A stretch of DNA of 64,000 nucleotides from Eshraghiella sp045129695 (GTDB lineage: Bacteria > Bacillota > Clostridia > Lachnospirales > Lachnospiraceae), in the NCBI GenBank assembly GCA_045129695.1, contig JBGVJZ010000023.1:1-64000 (forward strand), written 5' to 3'. The notes under the pieces are model-generated. The model did no database searches, was not told the origin of the DNA, and was given only the letters and a program-made list of their open reading frames with translations. Position numbers and translations under genes: made by a program. Below, piece by piece: positions 1-9,900 of this stretch (position 1 is the stretch's first letter; each line of letters begins with the position of its first letter).

Positions 1-286
1 GCCATAAAGACTATGGCTTATTAAAGTGCGCCTAAAATCTGACTATACTTATTTTTTTCTTGAAATCTGTTTTTAGTACAATTTCTACTTATTTTTTGCC
101 TTAAGATTGCTAACTCATAGAGTGAGTTTCGCAAACGCCTACAATATGTTACGAAAATATGGTGTGCATGGGCCGGTTAAACCCATGGGTTAATATATTT
201 TAGCATAATAACACTTTTAATACAAATAGAAAGAAATAACTTTAAAGGACTGGAACGGTAATTTGAGTGTAAAAATTAAAAAAAAA
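1..286. other. Unassigned intergenic region upstream of clpB
   Basis: No coding region is convincing here. A 6-bp perfect hairpin (GCCATA/TATGGC) lies at 1-17. A second stem, CATGGG at 167-172 with CCCATG at 182-187, competes with a 12-bp perfect palindrome AACCCATGGGTT at 180-191. Neither is followed by a T-tract, so neither is a clear terminator. It may be the 3' end of an RNA or gene lying outside the window. I do not recognise a known riboswitch core. Confidence 0.3.
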
Positions 287-329
287 TTAGCACTCGCCTC
301 TTGACAGTGCTAATAATAAGTGTTATATT
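287..329 (+). promoter_or_regulatory. clpB promoter overlapping a CIRCE operator (HrcA site)
   Basis: TTAGCACTC at 287-295, a 9-nt spacer, then CAGTGCTAA at 305-313 match the CIRCE inverted repeat with one mismatch (C for G at 305). TTGACA at 301-306 and TATATT at 324-329 with a 17-nt spacer form a vegetative promoter whose -35 box lies inside the operator. HrcA binding would block polymerase, so clpB should be heat-inducible through HrcA. Confidence 0.9.
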
Positions 330-378
330 ACAACTAGAACAAAGAAATAGTTGTTTGTTTGGAAAGAGGTGTTTGTTT

Positions 379-2961
379 ATGAATATTCAGAAATTTACCC
401 AGAAATCCGTAGAGGCTTTGCAGGACTGTGAAAAGCTTGCATATGAATACGGCAATCAGGAAGTGGACCAGGAACATCTTTTGATGTCGCTGCTACAGTT
501 AGATGACAGCCTGATTAAGAACTTGTTGGAGAAGATGAATATTGATGTTAATGCTTTTTTGGCCGGTTGTGAACAGGCGCTTAACCGTAAGACCAAGGTG
601 TCGGGAGATGTACAGCTCCATATAAGTCAGGCTTTGAACAAGGTTCTGCTCTGTGCCGAGGATGAAGCAAAGAGTATGGGAGATTCCTATGTTTCAGTGG
701 AGCATGTTTTCCTGACCTTAATTAAATATCCTAATAATGCAGTAAAAGAGATTTTCAAAAATTACAATGTGACCCGTAACGGTTTCTTGCAGGTGCTTCA
801 GACCGTCAGAGGTAATAAGAGCGTTGATACGGATAACCCTGAGGCTACCTATGATACCCTTAACAAATATGGTGTGGACCTTGTAGAAAGGGCAAGGGAG
901 CAGAAGCTTGATCCTGTAATCGGAAGGGACAGTGAAATCCGTAACGTTGTTAGAATTTTGTCCAGAAAGACCAAGAACAATCCTGTGCTTATTGGTGAGC
1001 CGGGTGTTGGTAAGACTGCAGTTGTTGAGGGACTTGCCCAGCGAATTGTAAGAGGTGATGTGCCGGAGGGACTTAAGGACAAGACAATTTTCTCGCTGGA
1101 TATGGGTTCACTTGTGGCAGGTGCCAAATACCGCGGTGAATTTGAGGAACGTCTGAAAGCTGTTTTGGAAGAAGTCAAGAAAAGTGACGGACGAATAATT
1201 CTATTTATTGATGACCTTCATACAATTGTCGGAGCCGGTAAGAGTGATGGAGCAATGGATGCGGGCAATATGTTAAAGCCAATGCTTGCCCGTGGTGAGC
1301 TTCACTGTATCGGTGCCACGACCCTTGATGAATACCGTAAGTATATTGAAAAGGACGCGGCACTTGAGCGTAGATTTCAGCCTGTTCTAGTGGATGAACC
1401 TACAGTTGAAGATACAATTTCAATCCTTCGTGGACTTAAAGAGCGTTATGAGGTATATCATGGAGTTAAGATTACTGACAGCTCATTAGTTGCGGCAGCA
1501 ACTTTGTCCCACAGATATATTTCAGACCGTTTCCTTCCGGATAAGGCAATTGATCTGGTGGATGAAGCGTGTGCGTTGATTAAAACAGAGCTTAACTCTA
1601 TGCCTGCGGAGCTGGATGAATTATCCCGTAAGATAATGCAGATGGAAATTGAAGAGGCTGCCCTTAAGAAAGAAAATGATGATGCCAGTCAAAAACGTCT
1701 TGCCGAGCTTCAGGGTGAGTTAGCCGAGATACGTAACGATTTTGCAACCGGAAAAGCACAGTGGGATAATGAGAAAGCATCTGTTGACAATCTCAGCCGG
1801 TTAAGGGAGGAGATTGACAATATTAATCGTGAAATTCAGACGGCACAGAGGGAATACAATCTTGAGAAGGCTGCTGAATTGCAGTATGGTAAGCTTCCTG
1901 CACTTCAAAAGCAGTTGGCGGAAGAAGAGGCTAAGGTTAAACAGAAGGACTTATCACTTGTAAGGGAAAGTGTTACCGAAGAAGAAATCGGAAAAATTGT
2001 TTCCAGATGGACGGGTATTCCTGTGGCAAGACTTAATGAGTCTGAGAAAAATAAAACTCTTCACCTTGAAGAACAGCTTCACAAGCGTGTGGTTGGACAG
2101 GATGAAGGTGTAACAAAGGTTACGGAAGCTATTATGCGTTCCAAAGCAGGAATAAAAGATCCGACCAAACCAATTGGCTCATTTCTGTTCTTAGGACCAA
2201 CAGGTGTAGGTAAAACAGAACTTGCCAAAACTCTTGCAGAAAGTCTTTTTGATGATGAAAATAACATTGTACGACTTGATATGAGTGAGTATATGGAGAA
2301 GTTTTCCGTATCCAGACTTATAGGAGCTCCTCCGGGATACGTCGGATATGAAGAAGGCGGACAACTTACAGAGGCTGTAAGACGCAAGCCTTATTCGGTT
2401 ATTCTTTTTGATGAAATAGAAAAAGCTCATCCTGATGTATTTAATGTACTTTTACAGGTATTGGATGACGGACGAATCACAGATTCACAGGGCAGAACAG
2501 TGGATTTTAAGAACACCATTATAATTCTTACTTCCAACCTGGGTTCGCAGTATCTTCTTGAGGGAATTGATGAACAGGGGAATATTTCATCTCACTGCGG
2601 GGAAATGGTTATGAATGAACTTAAAAATGCTTTCAGACCGGAATTTCTTAACAGACTTGATGAAATCATAATGTTCAAGCCTCTTACAAAAAATAACATA
2701 GGCAATATTATTGATTTGCTGATTAAGGATCTGAATAAACGTCTTGAAGACAAAGAAATTGTTGTGGAGCTTACTGATTCAGCAGTGGATGCCATTATTG
2801 AGGCCGGATATGACCCTGTGTATGGAGCAAGACCGCTTAAGAGATACCTTCAGAAAACCGTTGAAACCCTGTGTGCCCGTCTGATTCTTGAGGGTAGAGC
2901 AGGAAACGGTGATACCATAATCATTGATAATGAAAATGGTCTCACCGCCCATACAAAATAA
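379..2961 (+). CDS. clpB: ATP-dependent disaggregase ClpB
   Basis: ClpB is a hexameric AAA+ chaperone that pulls polypeptides out of aggregates together with DnaK. The 860-residue product has an N-terminal Clp repeat domain, a first Walker A (GEPGVGKTA), a long middle coiled coil, a second Walker A (GPTGVGKTE) and a ClpB-type C-terminal region with GARPLKR. The start chosen is ATG 379, nine bases after GGAAAGAGG; the frame is open further upstream, but that part overlaps the promoter and CIRCE site. The gene stands alone with its own HrcA-controlled promoter and is convergent with the DUF4250 gene, six bases away. The coiled-coil middle domain separates it from ClpC and ClpE. Confidence 0.96.
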   Translation: MNIQKFTQKSVEALQDCEKLAYEYGNQEVDQEHLLMSLLQLDDSLIKNLLEKMNIDVNAFLAGCEQALNRKTKVSGDVQLHISQALNKVLLCAEDEAKSMGDSYVSVEHVFLTLIKYPNNAVKEIFKNYNVTRNGFLQVLQTVRGNKSVDTDNPEATYDTLNKYGVDLVERAREQKLDPVIGRDSEIRNVVRILSRKTKNNPVLIGEPGVGKTAVVEGLAQRIVRGDVPEGLKDKTIFSLDMGSLVAGAKYRGEFEERLKAVLEEVKKSDGRIILFIDDLHTIVGAGKSDGAMDAGNMLKPMLARGELHCIGATTLDEYRKYIEKDAALERRFQPVLVDEPTVEDTISILRGLKERYEVYHGVKITDSSLVAAATLSHRYISDRFLPDKAIDLVDEACALIKTELNSMPAELDELSRKIMQMEIEEAALKKENDDASQKRLAELQGELAEIRNDFATGKAQWDNEKASVDNLSRLREEIDNINREIQTAQREYNLEKAAELQYGKLPALQKQLAEEEAKVKQKDLSLVRESVTEEEIGKIVSRWTGIPVARLNESEKNKTLHLEEQLHKRVVGQDEGVTKVTEAIMRSKAGIKDPTKPIGSFLFLGPTGVGKTELAKTLAESLFDDENNIVRLDMSEYMEKFSVSRLIGAPPGYVGYEEGGQLTEAVRRKPYSVILFDEIEKAHPDVFNVLLQVLDDGRITDSQGRTVDFKNTIIILTSNLGSQYLLEGIDEQGNISSHCGEMVMNELKNAFRPEFLNRLDEIIMFKPLTKNNIGNIIDLLIKDLNKRLEDKEIVVELTDSAVDAIIEAGYDPVYGARPLKRYLQKTVETLCARLILEGRAGNGDTIIIDNENGLTAHTK

Positions 2962-2967
2962 TCTGTT

Positions 2968-3141
2968 TTATTTGAACTGGTTGGCAGCTTCATTATAGGT
3001 ATATTGAATACTTCTAAGAGTTGCCACTAATGAGGCCTTGTCGACTTCGTATCTGGTACAGAAGTCGTCAAGGCTTTTGCATTCGTCACGAAGCTTGGTG
3101 TTAACAAAGCTTAGTAAAATAATCGGATCGGATGGAATCAT
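2968..3141 (-). CDS. Small DUF4250-family protein
   Basis: A 57-residue protein beginning MIPSDPIILLSFVNTKLRD. It fits my recollection of the DUF4250 family, short soluble proteins of unknown function in clostridia. GAGG lies about five bases before the ATG. It is the downstream partner of the DegV gene on the same strand, 18 bases after it, so the two are probably co-transcribed. It is too short for simple ORF-length filters. No catalytic motif is visible, and the family assignment is from pattern memory only. Confidence 0.75.
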   Translation of the reverse strand: MIPSDPIILLSFVNTKLRDECKSLDDFCTRYEVDKASLVATLRSIQYTYNEAANQFK

Positions 3142-3159
3142 AAATACCTCGCGTAATAA

Positions 3160-4041
3160 TTATTTTGCAGCCGCTTTTTTCATTCCGCAGTAAATAAGGC
3201 CTATGGCTCCCGGGCCTGCGTGGGTTCCGATACTTGGGCTTATATCATTGATAATAACATCTGTAAACTTAGTCTCTGCTTTAACCAGTTCAGCTAAGGA
3301 CTGTGCGTCTTCAAGACAGTCTCCATGAATAATGCCTACAGGCTGTGAGTAGTCTGTATTATCATCAATTGTGGTTTTCATGCGTTCAACAAGAGTTCTT
3401 ATGGACTTCTTCCTTCCGCGGGCTGTTCCGTCTGATGAAAGACCACCATCTATGTTGATGTAGAGGAATGGCTTTAAGTTAAGGGCACTTCCGAAAATGG
3501 CGGTGGTCTTACTTACACGTCCGCCTCTCTGAAGGTGGAATAAGTCATTAACTGTGAGCTGTACATTGATGTTATCCTTCATAGCTTCAACTGCTGATAT
3601 TACATCATCATATGTTGCACCTGAATCTTTAAGCCTGTTGGCGTGAAGAACTAAAATTGATTCTCCAAGTGATACATTCAGGGAGTCAATAACGGTAATT
3701 CTGGCATCTGTGTATTCCTCTAAAAGCTCTTTTGTAACCATACATACATTATTGTAGCTTCCGCTGAGTGCAGAAGAGAAGGCAATATGTATAATGTCCA
3801 TACCTTTATCAAGAATGGCACGGAATTTATCCTCTATTACAGCAGGATTGTTGGCCTGTGACTGTGGAAGCTCTCCATTCTTCATTCGGGCGTAAAATTC
3901 TGACGGAGTCATATTGAGCTCGTCACCGTAAACAGTATCACCAAATGAATAATACTGAGGAATAATTGTTGTGTTTAATTTCTCAATATATTCCTGTGGT
4001 AAATCGGAATTAGAATCAGTAGTAATGCAATAATTTCTCAT
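3160..4041 (-). CDS. DegV family fatty-acid-binding protein
   Basis: DegV/FakB proteins bind a fatty acid between two domains and present it to the kinase FakA for phosphorylation and entry into phospholipid synthesis. The 293-residue product shows the DegV signature early (TTDSNSDLP), the mid-protein FSSALSGSY ligand loop and RGGRVSKT. AAGGAAAGG stands eight bases before ATG at 4041; an upstream ATG at 4092 lacks a ribosome site and lies in the promoter region. Its partner kinase is not in this window. The ligand cannot be deduced. Confidence 0.9.
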   Translation of the reverse strand: MRNYCITTDSNSDLPQEYIEKLNTTIIPQYYSFGDTVYGDELNMTPSEFYARMKNGELPQSQANNPAVIEDKFRAILDKGMDIIHIAFSSALSGSYNNVCMVTKELLEEYTDARITVIDSLNVSLGESILVLHANRLKDSGATYDDVISAVEAMKDNINVQLTVNDLFHLQRGGRVSKTTAIFGSALNLKPFLYINIDGGLSSDGTARGRKKSIRTLVERMKTTIDDNTDYSQPVGIIHGDCLEDAQSLAELVKAETKFTDVIINDISPSIGTHAGPGAIGLIYCGMKKAAAK

Positions 4042-4103
4042 AAGATACCTTTCCTTAAAAAACAATTTTTTTAAAATATAACATAAAATCAAAAACCGTA
4101 CAA

Positions 4104-4132
4104 TTGTTTTTTAATAAACAATATGCTAAAAT
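4104..4132 (+). promoter_or_regulatory. Promoter for the small membrane protein gene
   Basis: TTGTTT at 4104-4109 and TAAAAT at 4127-4132 are separated by 17 nt, with a TG dinucleotide at 4124-4125 giving an extended -10. It is divergent from the degV gene. Confidence 0.65.
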
Positions 4133-4186
4133 GACTTGTTGTGAATATTATTTTGTATGGGAGGAAGGCTTTGCCGGTGTTGTGAT

Positions 4187-4684
4187 ATGAATAAAGAGAG
4201 CAAAAGCAATTTTTTTGACATAATCATTTACGGGATGATGATTGTTGCAGTTATTTATATAGTTATTCAGACGATTCTTGAAAATAACGGAGAAGTTGGT
4301 TTCAAAATTACTCTTGGCATATGGATACTTGCAGCTGTTATTATTAACGATTATGTTGAACCGCTTGTAAATAAGGTGTTTGATAATATTTCCGCAAAAA
4401 AGGGTGGAATATATCTTCTGTATGCCGTATGCGATGCTGCATCTTATGCATGTTTTTATATTTTTATTATAAATATTGGACTTACAAAAGAACTTTTTCA
4501 TTACGTTTTTCTCGGTATCGCCATAATACTGTTTATTGGAAGACTTATTTTCTATAATAAATTTCAGGGTATGGAGGATGAAGATAAAGGGAGTGCTGTT
4601 AAGGAGCCTGATGATGTGATGGTTAACACACTTGATGAGAGTGATGATATAAAGGTGATGATTTACAGAGAACGTAATAAATAA
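4187..4684 (+). CDS. Four-helix membrane protein of unknown function
   Basis: I do not recognise the family. The product (about 165 residues) has four hydrophobic segments: near residues 10-30, 38-56, 68-92 and 96-118. An acidic, soluble tail of about 45 residues follows. The start is uncertain: an in-frame ATG at 4157 has no ribosome site, whereas ATG 4187 follows a GGGAGGAAGG by 18 bases and a weak GGTG by 7. It has its own promoter and a strong terminator immediately after the stop codon, so it looks monocistronic. A long antisense frame covers it but has no ribosome site and atypical composition. Confidence 0.7.
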   Translation: MNKESKSNFFDIIIYGMMIVAVIYIVIQTILENNGEVGFKITLGIWILAAVIINDYVEPLVNKVFDNISAKKGGIYLLYAVCDAASYACFYIFIINIGLTKELFHYVFLGIAIILFIGRLIFYNKFQGMEDEDKGSAVKEPDDVMVNTLDESDDIKVMIYRERNK

Positions 4685-4691
4685 ATTACAG

Positions 4692-4731
4692 ACCTGCATA
4701 TACATTAATTAAGTGTTATATGCAGGTTTTT
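4692..4731 (+). terminator. Rho-independent terminator
   Basis: An 11-bp perfect stem, ACCTGCATATA at 4692-4702 with TATATGCAGGT at 4717-4727, is followed by a run of Ts. It ends the membrane protein transcript. Its 3' arm contains the first ATG of the next gene. Confidence 0.8.
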
Positions 4732-5400
4732 ATTTTGGTAATAAAGAGATTTAAATGTATTGTAATGCTGTGCTGTTGTCTTATCTGTGTTGTCATTCTC
4801 ATGGAAAGTACAAGGGTTACAGAGGAGGTATCCGTAAATAATTACAGAAAGGTTGTGGCAATAACTTTTGATGATGGACCGCACGGGACTAATACCCTTA
4901 CCCTTCTTAATGAGCTTAGAAAAAGAAATGTAAAAGCAACTTTTTTTCTGGTGGGTGAGAGAATATACGGTAATGAGGATATTGTGTTAATGATGTACAG
5001 GGATGGTCATGCAATAGGCAATCATACGTATTCACATCAGAATCTTACAATTATTAAACAGGAGGAGGCAGCTAAGGAAATTCTTGATACCAATGAACTT
5101 ATCAGCAGCATAACAGGGAAGGAGGTTACTTACATACGTCCGCCATGTGGTTTCTGGAATGAGGAGTTGTTTGAGTCAGTGGATATGATACCGGTGTTTT
5201 GGGACGTTGACCCTAAAGACTGGTGTACCAAAAATGTAAATACAATTGTGGAAAATGTAATAAATAATGTTGATGACGGGGATATAATTCTGTTTCATGA
5301 CATCTATGAGACCTCTGTGGTGGCAGCTCTTGAGGTTATAGACCGGCTAACGGATATGGGATATGTTTTTGTTACAGTGGATGAAATAATACTTGATTAG
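4720..5400 (+). CDS. Polysaccharide deacetylase (NodB fold, CE4)
   Basis: CE4 enzymes remove N-acetyl groups from peptidoglycan or other GlcNAc polymers, usually outside the membrane. The catalytic motifs are present in order: TFDDGP (base and metal Asp), HTYSHQ (metal His pair), RPPCGFW, DVDPKDW and FHD near the end. The N-terminus has KRFK followed by a hydrophobic stretch, consistent with an uncleaved anchor or signal. The start is ambiguous: ATG 4720 lies inside a terminator hairpin, TTG 4735 and ATG 4765 are in frame, and none has a good ribosome site. I keep 4720 because the positive charges preceding the anchor would be lost from 4765. It may be a peptidoglycan deacetylase of the PdaA/PgdA type. 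Confidence 0.85.
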   Translation: MQVFILVIKRFKCIVMLCCCLICVVILMESTRVTEEVSVNNYRKVVAITFDDGPHGTNTLTLLNELRKRNVKATFFLVGERIYGNEDIVLMMYRDGHAIGNHTYSHQNLTIIKQEEAAKEILDTNELISSITGKEVTYIRPPCGFWNEELFESVDMIPVFWDVDPKDWCTKNVNTIVENVINNVDDGDIILFHDIYETSVVAALEVIDRLTDMGYVFVTVDEIILD

Positions 5401-5456
5401 ATATGTGCAGGATAACGCAAAATAAATAGTCCATGTATTGCTGTTTAAAACAATTA

Positions 5457-5484
5457 TTGAAATAACAAAATAATATATTATAAT
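5457..5484 (+). promoter_or_regulatory. Promoter for rarA
   Basis: TTGAAA at 5457-5462 and TATAAT at 5479-5484, spacer 16 nt. Confidence 0.65.
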
Positions 5485-5527
5485 TAATAATGAGATTTTT
5501 TTGGAAAATGTTGCAGTATAGAGGTGT

Positions 5528-6865
5528 ATGATGGATTTATTTGAATATATGCGTGAAAATAATATGGAGAAGGAATCGCCGCTGGCTTCCAGAATGAGAC
5601 CATCAGGTCTTGATGAGGTTGTGGGACAGGAACATATCATAGGCAGGGATAAGCTGCTGTACAGGGCTATTAAAGCTGACAGGCTGCAATCCATTATATT
5701 CTACGGACCTCCGGGAACGGGCAAAACAACTTTGGCGAAGGTTATTGCCAATACTACCAGTGCACAGTTCTGCCAGCTTAATGCAACCGTTGCAGGCAAG
5801 AAGGACATGGAGGATGTTGTAGATAAAGCTAAAGACAGGATGGCGGCACTTGGTAAGAAAACAATTCTGTTTGTGGACGAGATTCACAGATTTAATAAGG
5901 GGCAGCAGGACTATCTGCTTCCTTTTGTTGAGGATGGAACAGTTATTTTAATTGGCGCGACAACAGAGAATCCGTATTTTGAGGTTAATGGTGCGTTAAT
6001 TTCACGTTCGGTTATTTTTGAACTTCATCCACTTTCAAAGGAGAATATTCGTGAGCTTATTAATAAGGCTGTTTACGATAAGGATAAGGGTATGGGGGCT
6101 TATAATGCAGTGATTGAAGAGAATGCAGCGGAATTTCTGGCAGATATGGCTAATGGTGATGCAAGGCAGGCACTTAATGCTGTTGAACTTGGAATTATGT
6201 CAACTCCGGTCAGTGCCGACGGAATTATTCATATTACTCTGGATGTTGCAGCAGAGTGCATACAGAAAAGGGTCCTTAAATATGACAAAAATGGTGACAA
6301 TCACTATGATACAATTTCTGCTTTTATTAAGAGCATGAGAGGCTCAGATCCTGATGCTGCATTGTACTATCTTGCCAGAATGCTGTATGCGGGTGAAGAT
6401 CCTAAATTTATTGCCCGGAGAATAATGATTTGTGCGAGTGAGGATGTGGGTAATGCGGATCCGAATGCAATTACGGTTGCGGTGTCGGCTTCTCTTGCTG
6501 TGGAGCGAATAGGAATGCCGGAAGCCCGGATTATTCTGGCACAGGCTTGTACATATGTTGCCACAGCACCTAAAAGTAATGCGGCAATAACCGGAATTGA
6601 AGAAGCGATGAATTATGTTGCTGCACACAGTACGGATTCAGTACCTCCGCATTTAAAGGATGCGCATTATAATTCCGCAGCAAGACTGGGACATGGTCTG
6701 GATTATAAATATGCACATAACTATCCTAATCATTATGTGAAACAGCAGTATCTGCCCGATTCGGTTGTAGGAGAACAGTTCTATCATTCTTCACACATGG
6801 GCTATGAGCAGAAGATTGACGCCCATCTTGACAGAATTTACAAAGAAGCCTCCGAAATCGAATAA
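5528..6865 (+). CDS. rarA: Replication-associated recombination protein RarA (MgsA)
   Basis: RarA is a clamp-loader-related AAA+ ATPase that acts at stalled replication forks. The 445-residue product has Walker A GPPGTGKTTL, Walker B LFVDEIHRF, a sensor GATTENPYFEVN and the C-terminal tetramerisation region containing LKDAHY and YKYAHNYPNHYV, all typical. Length is normal. The start at 5528 follows AGAGG closely; a second ATG directly follows. It has its own promoter and is monocistronic, with the next promoter beginning 25 bases after the stop. Confidence 0.95.
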   Translation: MMDLFEYMRENNMEKESPLASRMRPSGLDEVVGQEHIIGRDKLLYRAIKADRLQSIIFYGPPGTGKTTLAKVIANTTSAQFCQLNATVAGKKDMEDVVDKAKDRMAALGKKTILFVDEIHRFNKGQQDYLLPFVEDGTVILIGATTENPYFEVNGALISRSVIFELHPLSKENIRELINKAVYDKDKGMGAYNAVIEENAAEFLADMANGDARQALNAVELGIMSTPVSADGIIHITLDVAAECIQKRVLKYDKNGDNHYDTISAFIKSMRGSDPDAALYYLARMLYAGEDPKFIARRIMICASEDVGNADPNAITVAVSASLAVERIGMPEARIILAQACTYVATAPKSNAAITGIEEAMNYVAAHSTDSVPPHLKDAHYNSAARLGHGLDYKYAHNYPNHYVKQQYLPDSVVGEQFYHSSHMGYEQKIDAHLDRIYKEASEIE

Positions 6866-6889
6866 TTTTCTAAAAAAGGCATGGAATTG

Positions 6890-6918
6890 TTGAAGTTTAC
6901 CCGTGATTTGTGTATAAT
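6890..6918 (+). promoter_or_regulatory. Promoter of the four-gene unknown operon
   Basis: TTGAAG at 6890-6895 and a consensus TATAAT at 6913-6918, spacer 17 nt, 46 bases before the first start codon. No internal promoter of equal quality was seen before 13.8 kb. Confidence 0.75.
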
Positions 6919-6964
6919 TATGCTATATTAGTGTTTCTATGCGAAAGAATATAAGGGTGAACGG

Positions 6965-9900
6965 ATGAAGGAACAGATTAACAGATTTGCCAGAGGAGTT
7001 TTTGAATATAATCCTCCTGTTTTGGAGATAGCTGACAGCAGTATATATGCTGTTGTCGATAAGAACAGGGATTTTTATGGTAGTATTAACATTTTTGAAC
7101 GTGATGGAAAACAGCTCAAGGGTGTTATTTACTCTGATAATGACAAGGTTATATTGAGGGACAGTACCTTTTTGGGAAGCAATGCAACAATAAGATATAC
7201 AGTTAATTCCAAGGGTACTCTCAATGGCGATGTTATTGAGGGTGCTTTTCATATCGTGAGCAATGGCGGAGAGCAGTCAGTAAGTTACTCCTTCAAGGTT
7301 GAGTCCGGAGCATTTGAGAGCTCTGTAGGAACAATACGCAATCTTTCACAGTTTGCAAATCTCGCGCAGGCCAACCCTGATGAGGCTATTACAATGCTTG
7401 AGTCGGACGATTTTGAGGATGTGTATCTTGGCGGGGATATGCAGCTTCGCTGTGTTTATGAAGGAATAATGAAGGGCAAGGATTTAAGAAATAATCTTGA
7501 AGAATTTCTTATTGCAATTCATAAGAAAACACGTGTTGATATTAATATTGAACCCGCTAACAGAGTGTTTAATTCTGCAGAGGAGAACTTTAAGGATACA
7601 ATTCTGATTGAGAGGGATACATGGGGCTATTCGAATATCATAGTAAGCTGTGACAGTCCGTTTATCCGTCTTGAGAGAAGGGAAATTGCATCAGATTCTT
7701 TTGCCGGCAATAAATATGAGTTTTCTTATATTGTTGAATATGACAGGCTTCATGCAGGGAAAAATTATGCAGTTATTTATTTTGATACAATAGGAAAAAG
7801 AGTTTCTTTTAATATAACGGTATTCAAGGGACAGAACGGTGTCAAAGAGCGTGACAGACATACTATACGTAAGCTTAACTGTAATTTGATGGATTTATAT
7901 ATTAAATTCAGAACTCACAAGCTTAATGTGTCTGAATGGATAAAGGAGTCTGTGATTGTAATTGAGGCAATCAGATCAATTGACGACAGTAATCCTTTTT
8001 ACAGACTTTTTCTTGCACAGATTCATATTACGGAGAAGAAGGATACAGAAGCAAAATGGCTTATTGATAATGTTAAAGACGAACTCGAAGCAGATGACAT
8101 TAATCAATATCCTCTGTACTGCTATTTTATGTATGTAAATACGTTATTTAATAAGGACAGGGTATATTCAAGAAAGGCATCGGCAGTTGTTAAGGAGTGT
8201 TATACCCGGAATGATGACTGGAGAATTTTGTGGACACTTCTGTTCATGGATGAGGAATTTGAGAAGAACCCAAGTCTTAAGCTTTTAAGAATTAAGGAGC
8301 AGTTTAATAAGGGCTGTAACAGTCCTGCTTTATATATTGAGGCATGTAATATTCTTAATGAGCAGCCGCTTTTGTTACGAGTGTTGAATTCCTTTGAGAT
8401 TAATGTTCTGTGCTTTGGCGTAAGGCATGGTATTGTTAACCGCAAACTCTGCAATCATGTGACAGAGATGTTAATGAGTGTCAGATATGGTTCTGGGAAG
8501 TTTATGAAGCTTATGACAGCATTGTATGAGTGTTATAAGGAGCCGGTAACACTTGGAGGACTTTGTAAAATGCTTATTAGTAATCATTGTGTGGGCTCTG
8601 AATATATCGGATATTATGAGCAGGCTATTTTAGCAGAGCTTAAAATAACGCAGCTGTTTGAAGTTTATATAGAGTCAAGAGATATGGAGGATATGTCACC
8701 GCTCCCGAAAATGGTGCTTATGTATTTTGGATATAACAACAGTCTTGATTATATTCACAAAGCGTATCTTTACTCAAATATATTACATAACAAAGCTGAG
8801 GATCCACAGACATATACAAACTACATTCCGCAGATGAGTACTTTTGTAATGGAGCAGATGCTGTTGGGGCATGTTAATGAACAACTGGCTACGCTGTATA
8901 AGAATATTTTTGAAACAGATATGATTACAGATGAGAATGCGGGTGCTGTTTCGGCAATTTTCTTTACCTACAGGGTTGAGTGCAGTAATCCAATATTCAG
9001 AAAAGTAGTTGTGCGCCATAAGGAGAGCAACAGTGAGAAGGAATATCCGGTTAATAACGGTGTTGCATATATAAGAATGTATACTGAGGATGCAGTGGTA
9101 TTATTTGTAAGTGACAGCAGGAACCGGTATTCAGTGCCATATAATATTGTTAAATTTATGGAGGCTGCTGATGCAGTTGACAAATGTCTTAAAGCAGACA
9201 GCAATCTTATACATTTAAAAATTAATTCATGTGAGCAGACAATACATAATCCCAATAAGGATCAGGAAGCAATTCAGAATATTATAGAGCTTGCTTCTAT
9301 GCCGAAGATAAGTTCTGCTTACCGCAGAAAACTCAATTCTGTTGTAATAGACTATTACTATGACAGCTATGATGTGGATGGATTTACATATTTTATAAGG
9401 AATACGGATTTTTCGCTTATTCATGAGAAGGATATTAATAAGGTTATTGAAATATATATCGTACAGGGCGATTATGAAACGGCATTTTCACTGATTTGTG
9501 ATAATTCCTATATGCAGCTTAATGCAAAACGTCTTATGAAGCTGTGCTCAAGAATCATTCTGTCCGGACGGAATGAGGATTCGCCTAAGCTTATGGGTAT
9601 GTGTAATTATGTTTTCAAGAAGAACAGATATGATGAACTTATTCTGAATTATCTTGTTGACGGATTTAACGGTACTACAGAGGAAATGGTGGATATTTGG
9701 AAAGTGGCTGTTGAATTTGATATAGAGACTTATGAACTGGAAGAGCGAATAATAGCGCAGATGATGTTTTCCAATTCCTATTTTGAACTGGTTTGTGACA
9801 TCTTTGACAGTTATTTCAGAAAAGGTCCTAAGGACAGAATTGTTGAAGCGTATCTATCCTATAATTCATATTTGTATTTTGTCAGAGAGAACGGAATTTC

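Noticed and set aside
301..378. Longer N-terminus for ClpB from an upstream start at 301
   Set aside because: That codon lies in the CIRCE operator and -35 box; GGAAAGAGG clearly sets ATG 379.
4148..4705. 185-codon open frame on the minus strand over the small membrane protein gene
   Set aside because: No ribosome site, no promoter and Asn/Ile/Tyr-rich composition typical of the antisense of a hydrophobic AT-rich gene; the plus strand has promoter and terminator.
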